DNA of 64,000 nt from JBMNOZ01 sp050943335 (lineage in GTDB: Bacteria; Bacillota; Desulfitobacteriia; Desulfitobacteriales; Syntrophobotulaceae): the NCBI GenBank assembly GCA_050943335.1, contig JBMNOZ010000002.1:52950-116949 (forward strand), in the 5' to 3' direction. A program made the position numbers and the translations under genes. Numbering within the stretch: position 1 is the stretch's first letter; each line of letters opens with the position of its first letter. Below the pieces are notes generated by a model. The model was not told the DNA's origin. It made no database searches and saw only the letters and a program-made list of their open reading frames with translations. This document shows positions 8,275 to 16,880 of this stretch, piece by piece.

Positions 8275-9423
8275 TTAGGTATATACATTATTAACATTGT
8301 TATTTGAACTTATGTTGTTTTTAAGTCTTTGGTTTTCCCGATAACGGGAAATATTTAGTAAAATCCCAATTTCTAAAAGCGTTACTAATAAAGAACTTCC
8401 TCCATAAGAAATCAAGGGTAAGGAAATACCGGTTATCGGTAACAGCCCGGTTACAACACCTAAATTTATTACTGTTTGAACGGCCAAGAGAGAAGTAAGG
8501 CCAAAACCCAATAAACGACCAAAACGGTCCGGACACTGGTGAGAAATGAAATAAGCCCTACCAAAGAAAATAGAAAAACAGATTATAACAAAAAAGGTTC
8601 CGAAAAATCCGAATTCTTGGCCTATAACGGCAAAGATCATATCTGTGAAATTTTCCGGCAAATTCCCGCTTTCAACCCCGCGCCCAATACCGATTCCAAA
8701 TAATCCCCCTGTACCAAGTGCTATTTGAGCATTAACACTCTGCCAGCCGAGAGTTGAAGCGTACTTCCAAGGGTCCAACCAACTGAGAATCCTATTCCAC
8801 TGATAGGGTTCGCTTTTAACTAGATAATATCCTGCTATACCACAAATTGGTATGGCGGCGAGAAAATAGAGGCTTGATAATTCCGTCATCAGAAACATTA
8901 TGCCGCAAACCGCTAGAATAACTATCGCCGTGCCTAAGTCCGGCTGTTTGTAAACATAAAATACTATTATCCCGGTAATGACCAAAGGCAAAAAAACATC
9001 CTTTAGTTTTTTAACTGGGTAGCGGGTAAGAGTATGGGCTAAAAAAATAACTACAAAAAGTTTGGCCACTTCTGAAGGTTGAATTGAAATACCAAAAATA
9101 TTTAACCAGCGGACCGATCCCTTAGCTTCTACAGCCAAACCGCTATATTTTAAAAGTAATAAGAGACCAATACTTAGTATAATGCCGAGACCGGAAAGTT
9201 TTTTCCAATACCGATAAGGAGTTATCAATGCTCCAAAAGCTGCAATTATTCCTAATAAAGCCCATTGGACCTGTTTAAAGAAATAAGAATATGAATTGCC
9301 GGTTTGATTAAAGGCAAATAAAGAGCTGGCACTTAGAACCATAATTAAGCCAATGGCCAGCAAAATACATGAAGTGAACAAGAGAATTAAATCAGGCTTT
9401 CCCGCTTTATGCTTCTGGGCCAT
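8275..9423 (-). CDS. SEDS-family peptidoglycan polymerase/flippase-type protein (FtsW/RodA/SpoVE)
   Basis: SEDS proteins polymerise lipid II into glycan strands, each with a partner class B PBP. The 382-residue protein has about ten membrane segments and the family landmarks: GSVRWLNIFGISIQPSEVAKL (about residues 115-135), KQPDLGTAIV, and near the end GLLPITGISLPLISYGGSSLL. The ATG has an ideal AGGAGG. The sequence alone does not decide between FtsW (division), RodA (elongation) and SpoVE (spore cortex). It does not lie in a division (dcw) cluster and has no PBP neighbour, so I give no symbol. Confidence 0.88.
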   Translation of the reverse strand: MAQKHKAGKPDLILLFTSCILLAIGLIMVLSASSLFAFNQTGNSYSYFFKQVQWALLGIIAAFGALITPYRYWKKLSGLGIILSIGLLLLLKYSGLAVEAKGSVRWLNIFGISIQPSEVAKLFVVIFLAHTLTRYPVKKLKDVFLPLVITGIIVFYVYKQPDLGTAIVILAVCGIMFLMTELSSLYFLAAIPICGIAGYYLVKSEPYQWNRILSWLDPWKYASTLGWQSVNAQIALGTGGLFGIGIGRGVESGNLPENFTDMIFAVIGQEFGFFGTFFVIICFSIFFGRAYFISHQCPDRFGRLLGFGLTSLLAVQTVINLGVVTGLLPITGISLPLISYGGSSLLVTLLEIGILLNISRYRENQRLKNNISSNNNVNNVYT

Positions 9424-9456
9424 ATCTTAACCTCCTGTTTCCATGACCTGAGGTGA

Positions 9457-9490
9457 AATGACTTCTTGCCAATAGAAGCAAGAAGTCATT
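9457..9490. terminator. Hairpin between ispH::rpsA and the SEDS gene
   Basis: AATGACTTCTTGC (9457-9469) pairs perfectly with GCAAGAAGTCATT (9478-9490) over 13 bases with an eight-base loop. The T run is better on the plus strand (five T) than on the minus strand (three T), but its place just beyond the rpsA stop suggests it ends or attenuates that minus-strand transcript. Confidence 0.6.
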
Positions 9491-9512
9491 TTTGAGTAGT
9501 AAAAATAAGTAC

Positions 9513-11606
9513 TTATTCTTCTTCGTTAGACGAAATATTTTCCAAGGTATCACCGAGAGTACCTAAGGGTTCTTCAGCTTGGTTAGCTAGAGCCTCCCGC
9601 TCTTCTGCTTTTTGAGCTTCAGCCTGAGCCTCTTTAATACTTAAGCTTATTCTCTTGTCCTCTGGTTTGCATTCAATTACCTTAGCCCTAATTATATCTC
9701 CCACATTTACAACTTCTTCTACTTTCCCAACCCTGTAATCAGCTAATTGAGAGATATGTACTAAAGCGTCAACCCCGTCTTCAAGTTTGACAAAGGCGCC
9801 GAATGTAGCAATCCTCACCACTTCTTTTCCTTCGACAATAGAACCCACAGGATATTTTTCCCCTACAGAATCCCAGGGATCAGGTAATAATTGTTTAAGG
9901 CTTAAAGAGACTCTTCCTCTTTCTTTATCAACATTTAAGACCTGAACTTCGATTTCATCGTCAACTTGAACAACATCTGAAGGCCGGGCCACTCTGGAGA
10001 AAGACATTTCCGAAACGTGCAGGAGACCATCTAACCCGCCTAAATCGATAAAAGCACCGAAGTTAGTCAGGCGACGTACAATTCCTTTCACCACGTCTCC
10101 TTCCTTCAGCTCCTCGAGCAATTTCTCACGTTTGGCAGCCTGCTCTTCTTCTAAGATAACTTTCTGGGAGAGGATAAGTTTCTTTTTGGCTTCATCATAC
10201 TCGATAACTTTCAGCCTTAAAGTTTTACCTACATATTTTGTCAAATCGGACACAAACCCTAATTCAATATGAGAAGCCGGTACAAAGCCACGCATACCCA
10301 TGTCAACCAAAAGACCGCCTTTAACAGCTTCAGTCACCTTAGCTTGGGTTTCTTCTTGGCTTTCAGCTAATTCTGCCAAGCGTTTCCGAGCCTCTATTTC
10401 TGCAACTCGTTTGCGCGAGAGAACAGTATATCCTTCTTTGTTTTCAACCCGAGTTACCATGGCGGAAATGGTATCGCCGATTTTCACAACATCATTAACA
10501 TCCAAAACTCTAGTGGCAGCCAATTCCTCAATGGGGATAAGGCCTTCGGATTTCCAACCGATGTCCACAAATACCTCTTCATCGGTTATTTTAACAACCT
10601 TGCCTGTGACAATAGCGCCCCCATAGATCATTGGCAATTCGCCGTCAAAATTCTCCATAGTCTGGACATCGTTTTCCTGCTCTAACTGAGTATTCTCGTT
10701 GTTCTCTTCTAGAGTTGCATTTTCTTCTTTCTCTTCCCTTGCAACATCTTTTTCCTCCATTAAAACCTCATTAGCATTTCCGACTAGTTCCGACATTTTG
10801 TTGTAAACCTCCTCAATAATCCAATCTGGTGTAGAAGCCCCGGCGGTAAGCCCGACACTCTTGGCTCCTTGGAACGAGATTTTTTGTAATTCAGCCGCTG
10901 TTTCAACTGTATAAGTTTTTGCGGTTTGACTGCAAATCTCTCCTAGCTTTCGCGTATTGGAGCTATTACGTCCCCCCACAACAATCATTATATCTACCTT
11001 TTGGGACAACTCGCGAGCCGAGGCTTGACGTTCTTTCGTTGCCCTACAAATTGTATTATAAACAATAAAATTATCAGTATGCCGCCTTAGTTCCTCAGTA
11101 ATTAAAGAAAACTTTTCTTGTTCTTGAGTAGTTTGAGCCAAAACACCTAAATTTCGGTAATAGGGCAGTTTCTGCGCTTCTTCAAGAGTCTCTACTGCTA
11201 AAGAATTCTCTCCTGCCCAGCCCAATATTCCTTTGACCTCAGGATGATTACGATCCCCAACCACAATGACAAAATGGGTTTGGGAAAGCTCTTTTGCCAA
11301 ACGCTGAGCCTTTTGCACATAAGGGCAAGTGGCATCAACACATTCAATTTTTCTTTTTTCAATTTCTGAGTAAATATCTGGCGGCACCCCATGGGATCTA
11401 ATAACCAACAGTTGCCCTTCCTGGACTTCGTCAACGGAATCTACATTCCTAATTCCTTTTTTTTCTAGATAACCTACTACCTGTTGATTATGGATAAGCG
11501 GCCCTAGGGAAGCAGTTTCCCGTTTTGCTGCTGCTTGTTCAGCTAATTCTATAGCTCTTTTGACCCCAAAACAGAAGCCTGCTTTCTCTGCTCTTTGTAT
11601 TTTAAT
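9513..11606 (-). CDS. ispH: Fusion of IspH (HMBPP reductase) with ribosomal protein S1
   Basis: The N-terminal part (about residues 1-280) is IspH/LytB, the 4Fe-4S enzyme making IPP and DMAPP in the last step of the MEP pathway. Its three cluster cysteines are in AGFCFGV, DATCPYV and TICRATKERQ. An acidic linker follows, then four S1 RNA-binding domains (about 320-680; for example GGAIVTGKVV, GFVPASHIE, NFGAFIDLGGLDGLLHVSEMS and ATFGAFVKLEDGVDALVHIS). This fusion is known in Clostridia. An upstream TTG (11636) has no ribosome binding site. The family-like N-terminus begins at ATT 11606, which has GGAGGG eight bases upstream, so I infer a non-standard ATT start. It precedes the SEDS gene and follows plsC by 111 bases. 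Confidence 0.94.
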   Translation of the reverse strand: MKIQRAEKAGFCFGVKRAIELAEQAAAKRETASLGPLIHNQQVVGYLEKKGIRNVDSVDEVQEGQLLVIRSHGVPPDIYSEIEKRKIECVDATCPYVQKAQRLAKELSQTHFVIVVGDRNHPEVKGILGWAGENSLAVETLEEAQKLPYYRNLGVLAQTTQEQEKFSLITEELRRHTDNFIVYNTICRATKERQASARELSQKVDIMIVVGGRNSSNTRKLGEICSQTAKTYTVETAAELQKISFQGAKSVGLTAGASTPDWIIEEVYNKMSELVGNANEVLMEEKDVAREEKEENATLEENNENTQLEQENDVQTMENFDGELPMIYGGAIVTGKVVKITDEEVFVDIGWKSEGLIPIEELAATRVLDVNDVVKIGDTISAMVTRVENKEGYTVLSRKRVAEIEARKRLAELAESQEETQAKVTEAVKGGLLVDMGMRGFVPASHIELGFVSDLTKYVGKTLRLKVIEYDEAKKKLILSQKVILEEEQAAKREKLLEELKEGDVVKGIVRRLTNFGAFIDLGGLDGLLHVSEMSFSRVARPSDVVQVDDEIEVQVLNVDKERGRVSLSLKQLLPDPWDSVGEKYPVGSIVEGKEVVRIATFGAFVKLEDGVDALVHISQLADYRVGKVEEVVNVGDIIRAKVIECKPEDKRISLSIKEAQAEAQKAEEREALANQAEEPLGTLGDTLENISSNEEE

Positions 11607-11717
11607 GAAAACTGCCCTCCTTTTCCTGACTATCAATAATGTTCGTCGAGAAAAGTAAAAATCCTTCCTGTTCTTACGCTTTCTTCTGCCATTATTCTAT
11701 AATCTCCGACAAGCGGC

Positions 11718-12308
11718 TCAATTTCCCAGGTTATCAATTTGTTTCATAATGTGATTCGCCAGCCAAAGACGGCGATCGTCAATATTTTCCGGAATTTTTA
11801 TGGAAGAGGCGTAAATCGGTTTTCCTATAATTATTCCTATAGTTCCCCTTTTTTGCCTAAGTAATCTCTTTGAATTATAAACTTTCACTGGTAAAATAGG
11901 GGCTTTACTTTTTTCCATAATCAAAGCAATACCGGTCATTGCCTCCTGAATTTCGCCGGTTTTAGATCTTGTTCCTTCTGGAAAAATACCGAGGATCTTC
12001 CCGTCTCTTAAAACCGCGAGAGATTTTCTGATCGCTCCGATATCCCCCTGGCCCCTTTTAACGGGAAAAGCACCGAGCCATATAACTATTTTTCTTAGAA
12101 TAAAAACTTTAAATAACTCTTCTTTAGCCATAAAGGTAACCGGTCTAGGAAGAGCACAGGCCACAATTAGCGGATCCCAGAAGCTGATGTGATTACAGGC
12201 CACAATAAACGGCCCTTCAGAAGGAACGTTATCCAAACCCTGGACACGACAGCCTTTTATTTTAAAAAAAGTTGTCATCACAAATTTAGCAAAGGCGTAA
12301 AATTTCAT
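11718..12308 (-). CDS. plsC: 1-acyl-sn-glycerol-3-phosphate acyltransferase
   Basis: PlsC acylates lysophosphatidic acid to phosphatidic acid, the step after PlsY. The 196-residue protein has the acyltransferase signature NHISFWDP (H-x4-D, about residue 37) and FPEGTRSKTG (about 115), with VKRGQGD between them. An N-terminal hydrophobic segment anchors it at the membrane. Its start overlaps the cmk stop by four bases, so the two are translated together. The cmk-plsC-ispH::rpsA order is widespread in Clostridia. Confidence 0.95.
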   Translation of the reverse strand: MKFYAFAKFVMTTFFKIKGCRVQGLDNVPSEGPFIVACNHISFWDPLIVACALPRPVTFMAKEELFKVFILRKIVIWLGAFPVKRGQGDIGAIRKSLAVLRDGKILGIFPEGTRSKTGEIQEAMTGIALIMEKSKAPILPVKVYNSKRLLRQKRGTIGIIIGKPIYASSIKIPENIDDRRLWLANHIMKQIDNLGN

Positions 12309-12982
12309 TCTAGATGTCTCCTACAAATCGCCACTATTTTCTCTACTACCTCTTCTTTAGTTAGAGTTGTGGTATCAAGGATAAGTGCATCGGCAGCGGG
12401 CCTGAGGGGAGAGTGTGTTCTCTCCGAATCCATCCTGTCCCTTTCCTTAATCTCCTTTAATACCTCCTGAAAATCAGAATTCTTTCCGGCTTGGATATTT
12501 TCCAAATGCCTCCTCCTGGCCCGTTCCAAAACAGAAGCAGTCAAAAAAATCTTTACCGGGGCATCGGGAAGGACAAAAGTACCTATGTCCCTGCCATCCA
12601 TCACTAAACTACCTTTCGCAGCTTCTCGGCGTTGAATTTTTACTAAATGTTTCCTCACCCCGCGATAAGCAGCTATTATGGATACGGCTTTGCTGACTTC
12701 CCGGGACCGGATCTTAGTTGTTACCTCTTCCCCGTTACAATAAACTCGATTTTTTTCACCATATTCAAATCTAATTTCAAGATCTGCAAGAAGATCAGTT
12801 ACGGCCTTTTCATCCCTTAAATCAATATGTAAAGCAAGAGCCCTGTAAGCCACAACTCTATACATCGCTCCGGTATCCAAATATGCAAAACCCAATCTCC
12901 GAGCTACTTCTCTGGCGACCGAGCTTTTTCCGGCTCCTGCCGGACCATCTATCGCCACTTGAATAGATTTCTTATTCCCCAA
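12305..12982 (-). CDS. cmk: Cytidylate kinase
   Basis: Cmk phosphorylates CMP and dCMP with ATP in nucleotide salvage and synthesis. The 225-residue protein begins with IQVAIDGPAGAGKSSVAR (P-loop at about residues 14-21). It contains the NMP-binding motif YLDTGAMYR (about 34-42), VMDGRDIGTFVLPDA (about 127-141) and RARRRHLE of the lid region. The start is TTG 12982 (MGNKKS), with a modest AGAGG-type binding site. It is the first gene of the cmk-plsC pair. Confidence 0.96.
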   Translation of the reverse strand: MGNKKSIQVAIDGPAGAGKSSVAREVARRLGFAYLDTGAMYRVVAYRALALHIDLRDEKAVTDLLADLEIRFEYGEKNRVYCNGEEVTTKIRSREVSKAVSIIAAYRGVRKHLVKIQRREAAKGSLVMDGRDIGTFVLPDAPVKIFLTASVLERARRRHLENIQAGKNSDFQEVLKEIKERDRMDSERTHSPLRPAADALILDTTTLTKEEVVEKIVAICRRHLE

Positions 12983-13060
12983 TTTTTTCAGCCTCTTATT
13001 GTTTTAATCTTTATTGATTATATCACAGCTAGGGTATTTTCCGACACCCTAAGGTCTAAA

Positions 13061-13774
13061 TTAGGCAAATAAAGAGATCATTAGGACTGCAAAAAAATTA
13101 TTAAGTCCATGCAAACCGATTGATGGCAAAATAGAATTATTCTTTACATATAGGTAACCGAGACCCACTCCTAATACAAGGCGAGGGAAAAAGCCAAACA
13201 AATCAAAATGTAAAGCGGAAAAAATGATCGCGCTAAGAGTTACCGCTGTCCAAACCCCGAAGTAAGTTTTAAAACTACCAAATAAAAGTCCCCGAAAAAG
13301 GGTTTCTTCGATCACAGGCACTGCAAGAGCGATAATAATCAGATTTAAAATAAACATTTGAACTGTAGGGTTTTGCAATAATTCTAAAAGCGGGTTTTCC
13401 GGCAGATGATTATAGGGTTTATTAAAAACAGTATTTAAAACCGTAATCAAGTATAGGAGGTTAATTAGCCAAGTAATTGCCCAAACCTTTAAAACTTCTT
13501 TTAACCCCGTTAAAAATCTTATCTTTCTGAAACCGAGATCAGCCCAAGACAGCTCCCGACCTTTGATAGCCAAAATCAAAATTACAAACAGAATGTTAGA
13601 AGCGAGAATTGAGAAATAATAAGCCACTTTTAGATCCGAGATATTATAAGAAATAACCCTGTTTATAAAAAACATGAGACCAAAAACTATTGAAATCCCG
13701 ATAACAACTTTTACTAAAACCCTAAATCCCAATTTTGTTTTTGTTGGCTGTTCCTTTTTTTCCGCTTCAATCAT
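13061..13774 (-). CDS. CPBP-family intramembrane metalloprotease
   Basis: The 237-residue protein has about seven to eight membrane segments. The CPBP (CAAX protease and bacteriocin-processing, Abi) motif EETLFRGLLFGS lies at about residues 155-166, followed by SALHFDLFGFFPRLVLGVGLGYLY, which supplies the second histidine. Such proteins are predicted membrane-embedded peptidases, but individual substrates are mostly unknown. It is a single gene beyond cmk, with an N-terminal Lys/Glu-rich cytoplasmic tail. The catalytic residues look intact. Confidence 0.88.
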   Translation of the reverse strand: MIEAEKKEQPTKTKLGFRVLVKVVIGISIVFGLMFFINRVISYNISDLKVAYYFSILASNILFVILILAIKGRELSWADLGFRKIRFLTGLKEVLKVWAITWLINLLYLITVLNTVFNKPYNHLPENPLLELLQNPTVQMFILNLIIIALAVPVIEETLFRGLLFGSFKTYFGVWTAVTLSAIIFSALHFDLFGFFPRLVLGVGLGYLYVKNNSILPSIGLHGLNNFFAVLMISLFA

Positions 13775-13901
13775 TGACTAACCTCATTTATTAAAAATTT
13801 CCTTGTTTATTTTTTATATGACCATCTCATAATAAAGATGAGATTATCTGGAGGTTAAATTAATTTTGTTTTATAAGGCCGCATTTCAAAGGAGGCATAC
13901 T

Positions 13902-14084
13902 ATGTTTTTTAGAAAATCTCATAATAAAAGCTGGATGAAATTAAGTTCTGCACTCTTAGGCGGGTTTTTGCTCGGATTTACTTATCAAAAGTACGGCGGG
14001 CATTTGCCCCATCGTATACGAAATATGATCCGCAAGAATAATCATTTTGACGAGTATTTTCCCGACGAAGAGACTGAAGTCTAG
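13902..14084 (+). CDS. Small single-pass membrane protein, unknown function
   Basis: A 60-residue protein starting at ATG 13902, where GGAGG lies eight bases upstream; an in-frame ATG at 13866 lacks such a site. A basic N-terminus (FFRKSHNKSWMK) is followed by one hydrophobic stretch LSSALLGGFLLGFTY, then a basic and acidic tail ending DEYFPDEETEV. The layout recalls small YtxH-like proteins, but I do not recognise a family. It is the only plus-strand gene in a long minus-strand region and faces the HutP-like gene. Confidence 0.6.
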   Translation: MFFRKSHNKSWMKLSSALLGGFLLGFTYQKYGGHLPHRIRNMIRKNNHFDEYFPDEETEV

Positions 14085-14118
14085 CACTGAAAATTGATAT
14101 AAAAATTCAGCCTAAAAT

Positions 14119-14146
14119 ATATAAGCTCTTTACAAAGAGCTTATAT
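14119..14146. repeat. Perfect inverted repeat between convergent genes
   Basis: ATATAAGCTCTTT and AAAGAGCTTATAT are separated by AC. The 13-base arms lie between the ends of the small plus-strand gene and the HutP-like minus-strand gene, so it probably acts as a shared terminator, although T runs after the stem are poor on both strands. Confidence 0.5.
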
Positions 14147-14180
14147 TGCCTTGTGGCAGGATTGAATCATAAGTATAAAT

Positions 14181-14600
14181 TTAGTTTTTAGGAGCAACCC
14201 GATGCCCAAGCCCGACTGCAACTTCATCTAAATGAAGCAAGCCGACACCAAAAAAAGCGGCTACGCTGAGATGATCTCCCTTGTGAGCGATGCCTATTTT
14301 ACCACCGATATTCAACCCCAGCGCTTTAGACATTAACTGATTTAAGGCCTCTCTTGTAGCCCCGGCAACAGCACCTTCATCGCCATGGGTATTCTGAATA
14401 ACCCCTTCGCGTTTAGCGGCCACTATAGCCCGTTCCACCAATTTCTTTATAGAGCCTAAATAATCGCCACCGTAATCAACGGCTGCAGTTTTTATTCCTT
14501 CTTGGGCTAGTATCCTCTTTAGTTCTCCCTCTTCCTCTCTATTTTGGGTCATAGCCATTTTCAACGCCGCCAAGGCGATTTTTTTACTTTCGGTTGACAT
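14181..14600 (-). CDS. HutP-family RNA-binding regulator
   Basis: The 139-residue protein resembles HutP, the Bacillus antiterminator that binds histidine, Mg2+ and a UAG-triplet RNA to switch on the histidine-utilisation operon. Shared features are REGVIQNTHGDEGAVAGATREALNQL in the middle and the C-terminal GLLHLDEVAVGLGHRVAP, which carries the conserved glycine-histidine end. The start ATG has GGAGG upstream. No hut genes lie nearby; the neighbours are a membrane protein gene and an unknown gene, so the target RNA here is unknown. HutP-like proteins without hut operons are common in Clostridia. Confidence 0.82.
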   Translation of the reverse strand: MSTESKKIALAALKMAMTQNREEEGELKRILAQEGIKTAAVDYGGDYLGSIKKLVERAIVAAKREGVIQNTHGDEGAVAGATREALNQLMSKALGLNIGGKIGIAHKGDHLSVAAFFGVGLLHLDEVAVGLGHRVAPKN

Positions 14601-14666
14601 TAAAAGCCTCCGTTACTTTTCTTTCCTCATACTATTATATTTAAAAACTAAGAGAACGCCAAGCTA

Positions 14667-15113
14667 TTAAAGAGAATCCTTAGACTTAATTCTTACTTCA
14701 AAACTTTTTTCTTCACCGTGAAGTTTAATTCTTTGGCTTTTCTCATTGTAGAAAATATCGACGACCAGCGGGTAATCTACAGCGGTTGCATCGAGAAATA
14801 CTATGCCGGGCTCAACTTCAACCTCAAGACCCGGGCCGATTACCCCTAAAATCCGATCATTTTGTTTCACTAAGACAGGCCCTTCCGGCTGGGACTGGAA
14901 ATACAAATCAATTTTTCGTTCCTCGTAATCGCTGTATTTAAAAGCCGGGGTATCAAAATCACCGGCCACTTTTAAATAAAAATCCACCGGGTCGGTAAGA
15001 GATTTTAATTGAAAAAGAGAAAGTAAAATAAACCCGACTACAATAATCCTTAAAACTTTTTTTTCTATTCTACCAAGTCTAAAAACACGGCGGTCAGAAT
15101 GCCTCCGGCTCAT
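14667..15113 (-). CDS. Membrane-anchored hypothetical protein
   Basis: A 148-residue protein. Basic residues 1-21 precede one membrane segment (VLRIIVVGFILLSLFQL, about residues 20-36). The rest (about 37-148) is predicted to face outward and to be rich in beta strands, for example GPVLVKQNDRILGVIGPGLEVEVEPGIVFLDATAV. There is no lipobox and no known catalytic motif. It starts 41 bases downstream of the BaiN-like oxidoreductase stop, so the two may share a transcript. I do not recognise the family. Confidence 0.6.
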   Translation of the reverse strand: MSRRHSDRRVFRLGRIEKKVLRIIVVGFILLSLFQLKSLTDPVDFYLKVAGDFDTPAFKYSDYEERKIDLYFQSQPEGPVLVKQNDRILGVIGPGLEVEVEPGIVFLDATAVDYPLVVDIFYNEKSQRIKLHGEEKSFEVRIKSKDSL

Positions 15114-15154
15114 AGTGTATCACCCCACTAATACCTATGCGCCAAACAAAACAA

Positions 15155-16423
15155 TCAGACCGATTCGCTTAACACTGTTTTTGCCGCTGTTCGACCGGCC
15201 TTAAAACCGGTGGCAAAGGCAGCCTGGAGATTATAGCCCCCGGTCACACCATCAACATCGATAACTTCTCCCGCAAAGTATAGACCCTTGACTAAGCGGG
15301 ATTCCATAGTACTGGGATTAATCTCTTTTACATCCACGCCCCCCGCGGTAACAATAGCCATTGCTAACCCTAAGGTTCCTGTTACAGTAAGCCCTAGCTC
15401 CTGGAGAAGATGGCCTAATCTTTTTCGTTCTTCCTTACTGATCTGGTGGACCGCTTTTTCTGGAGGAATTTCTGACAGGCTAACAATGACCGGGATTAAG
15501 CTTTTAGGAAGCAGGTCATTTAAAGAGTTCTTAAACTGCTTGTTTTGATATTTCTTAAAATCTCTTTGCAACCTTAAGTCTAACTGTTCAGAGCTTAAAG
15601 CTGGTTTAAGATTAATAGTTATCCTTACCTTTTTATTCTCTTTTAAGGCTTGGGCTGCAATTCTACTTAAGGTCAGAATAATCGGGCCAGAGAGTCCAAA
15701 ATGAGTGAAGAGCAGCTCCCCAAATTCTGTTGCCTTTTTTTGACCCTCGACCCAAATTGTAGCCTCTACATTTTTCAAAGTCAGACCTTGAAGCTCCCGC
15801 GGCCATCGCTCAGAGGTTTTAAGGGGAACAAGGGCCGGGAAAGGATCTATAATTCTATGTCCCGCCATTTTTGCCAGCTCATAGCCGTCCCCTGTAGACC
15901 CGGTACCAGGGTAAGAGGCTCCCCCAGTGGCAATAATAACGGCCCGAGCTTTTAGTTTCTCGCCGTTTGCCAGTCGGATACCACAAATTCTCTCTTTTTC
16001 GAAAATCAATTCTTTAACTCTTTGCCCTAAAATAATTTCGACCTTATTCTTTTTTAGGAACTTTTCCAAGGCTGTCACAATAACCTCGGCCTCATTAGCA
16101 ACGGGAAAAACTCTTCCCCCTCGTTCGGTTTTGGTCTCCACACCGTTTTCCTTAAGGAAAGCTATTAAATCTTCATTGCTGAATTCGTTTAGGGAGGCAT
16201 ATAAAAATTTGCCGTTTCCAGGGTAGTGCTGGACAAAATCCGTGATCTCTCCAGCATTGGTAACATTACAGCGGCCTTTCCCCGAAATGGCAATCTTTTT
16301 TCCCACGCGATTCATCTTTTCAACTAGGGTTACTTCCGCCCCCTCAGCAGCGGCTTGGCCGGCAGCCATTAAACCGGCGGCTCCGCCACCGACAACAATT
16401 ATTTTTCCGTTTGACACCCTCAT
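15155..16423 (-). CDS. HI0933/BaiN-family NAD(P)/FAD-dependent oxidoreductase
   Basis: The 422-residue flavoprotein starts with the Rossmann motif IVVGGGAAGLMAAGQAA and has the family hallmark GKGRCNVTN (about residues 49-57). A middle insert domain follows. The C-terminal TAGGVDVKEINPSTMESRLVKGLYFAGEVIDVDGVTGGYNLQAAFATG closes the FAD site. Family members are cytoplasmic; one (BaiN) acts on bile-acid intermediates, but for most the substrate is unknown. The start overlaps the stop of the upstream 146-residue gene as TAATG. A paralogue lies at 55918-57159. Confidence 0.92.
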   Translation of the reverse strand: MRVSNGKIIVVGGGAAGLMAAGQAAAEGAEVTLVEKMNRVGKKIAISGKGRCNVTNAGEITDFVQHYPGNGKFLYASLNEFSNEDLIAFLKENGVETKTERGGRVFPVANEAEVIVTALEKFLKKNKVEIILGQRVKELIFEKERICGIRLANGEKLKARAVIIATGGASYPGTGSTGDGYELAKMAGHRIIDPFPALVPLKTSERWPRELQGLTLKNVEATIWVEGQKKATEFGELLFTHFGLSGPIILTLSRIAAQALKENKKVRITINLKPALSSEQLDLRLQRDFKKYQNKQFKNSLNDLLPKSLIPVIVSLSEIPPEKAVHQISKEERKRLGHLLQELGLTVTGTLGLAMAIVTAGGVDVKEINPSTMESRLVKGLYFAGEVIDVDGVTGGYNLQAAFATGFKAGRTAAKTVLSESV

Positions 16424-16863
16424 TACCTACTTTTTTCGTATTTATAATTAAATATCGCATATAGAAGTCGTTCTAGTTCCAATTTATCTAAATTAAGGTT
16501 TTCGGGGCTTAAGACTTCGACCTTTTTAAATTCCGGTCTTAGAAGCAAAGGAAATATACTTTCTAAATAATCAGCCTGCAACGTTATCTTTAAGGGAGCA
16601 TAAGCGATCTCTTTTTTTCGCCGCTGCTCACCGCTATTTAAGACATAAATCTCTAGGCTGTCATCGAAATCCTCAATTATTATTCCCGGTAAGGGGATGT
16701 TTTGCAAGAGATTTATTTGCTCCTTTCGAACCAGTTCTGCCATCTCTTCACAAGACTTACCGCCAAAGAAAAAACGGCCTGTTTTCTCTTCTGCTTCGAA
16801 ATCAAGCCTGATTCTAAACCTTAGTTTTCCCCTGATCAACTCATTATTAATCCTAACTCTCAA
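16423..16863 (-). CDS. Hypothetical protein, translationally coupled to the BaiN-like gene
   Basis: A 146-residue soluble protein, highly charged, with no membrane segment or signal peptide. The start MRVRINNELIRGKLRFRIRLDF suggests a beta-rich N-terminal half; a Leu-rich helical end (LNLDKLELERLLYAIFNYKYEK) closes it. It starts 17 bases after the rluB stop and overlaps the next gene, so it belongs to an rluB-this gene-oxidoreductase operon. I do not recognise the family. Confidence 0.6.
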   Translation of the reverse strand: MRVRINNELIRGKLRFRIRLDFEAEEKTGRFFFGGKSCEEMAELVRKEQINLLQNIPLPGIIIEDFDDSLEIYVLNSGEQRRKKEIAYAPLKITLQADYLESIFPLLLRPEFKKVEVLSPENLNLDKLELERLLYAIFNYKYEKSR

Positions 16864-16880
16864 GGTCTTCTCCCCATTTA

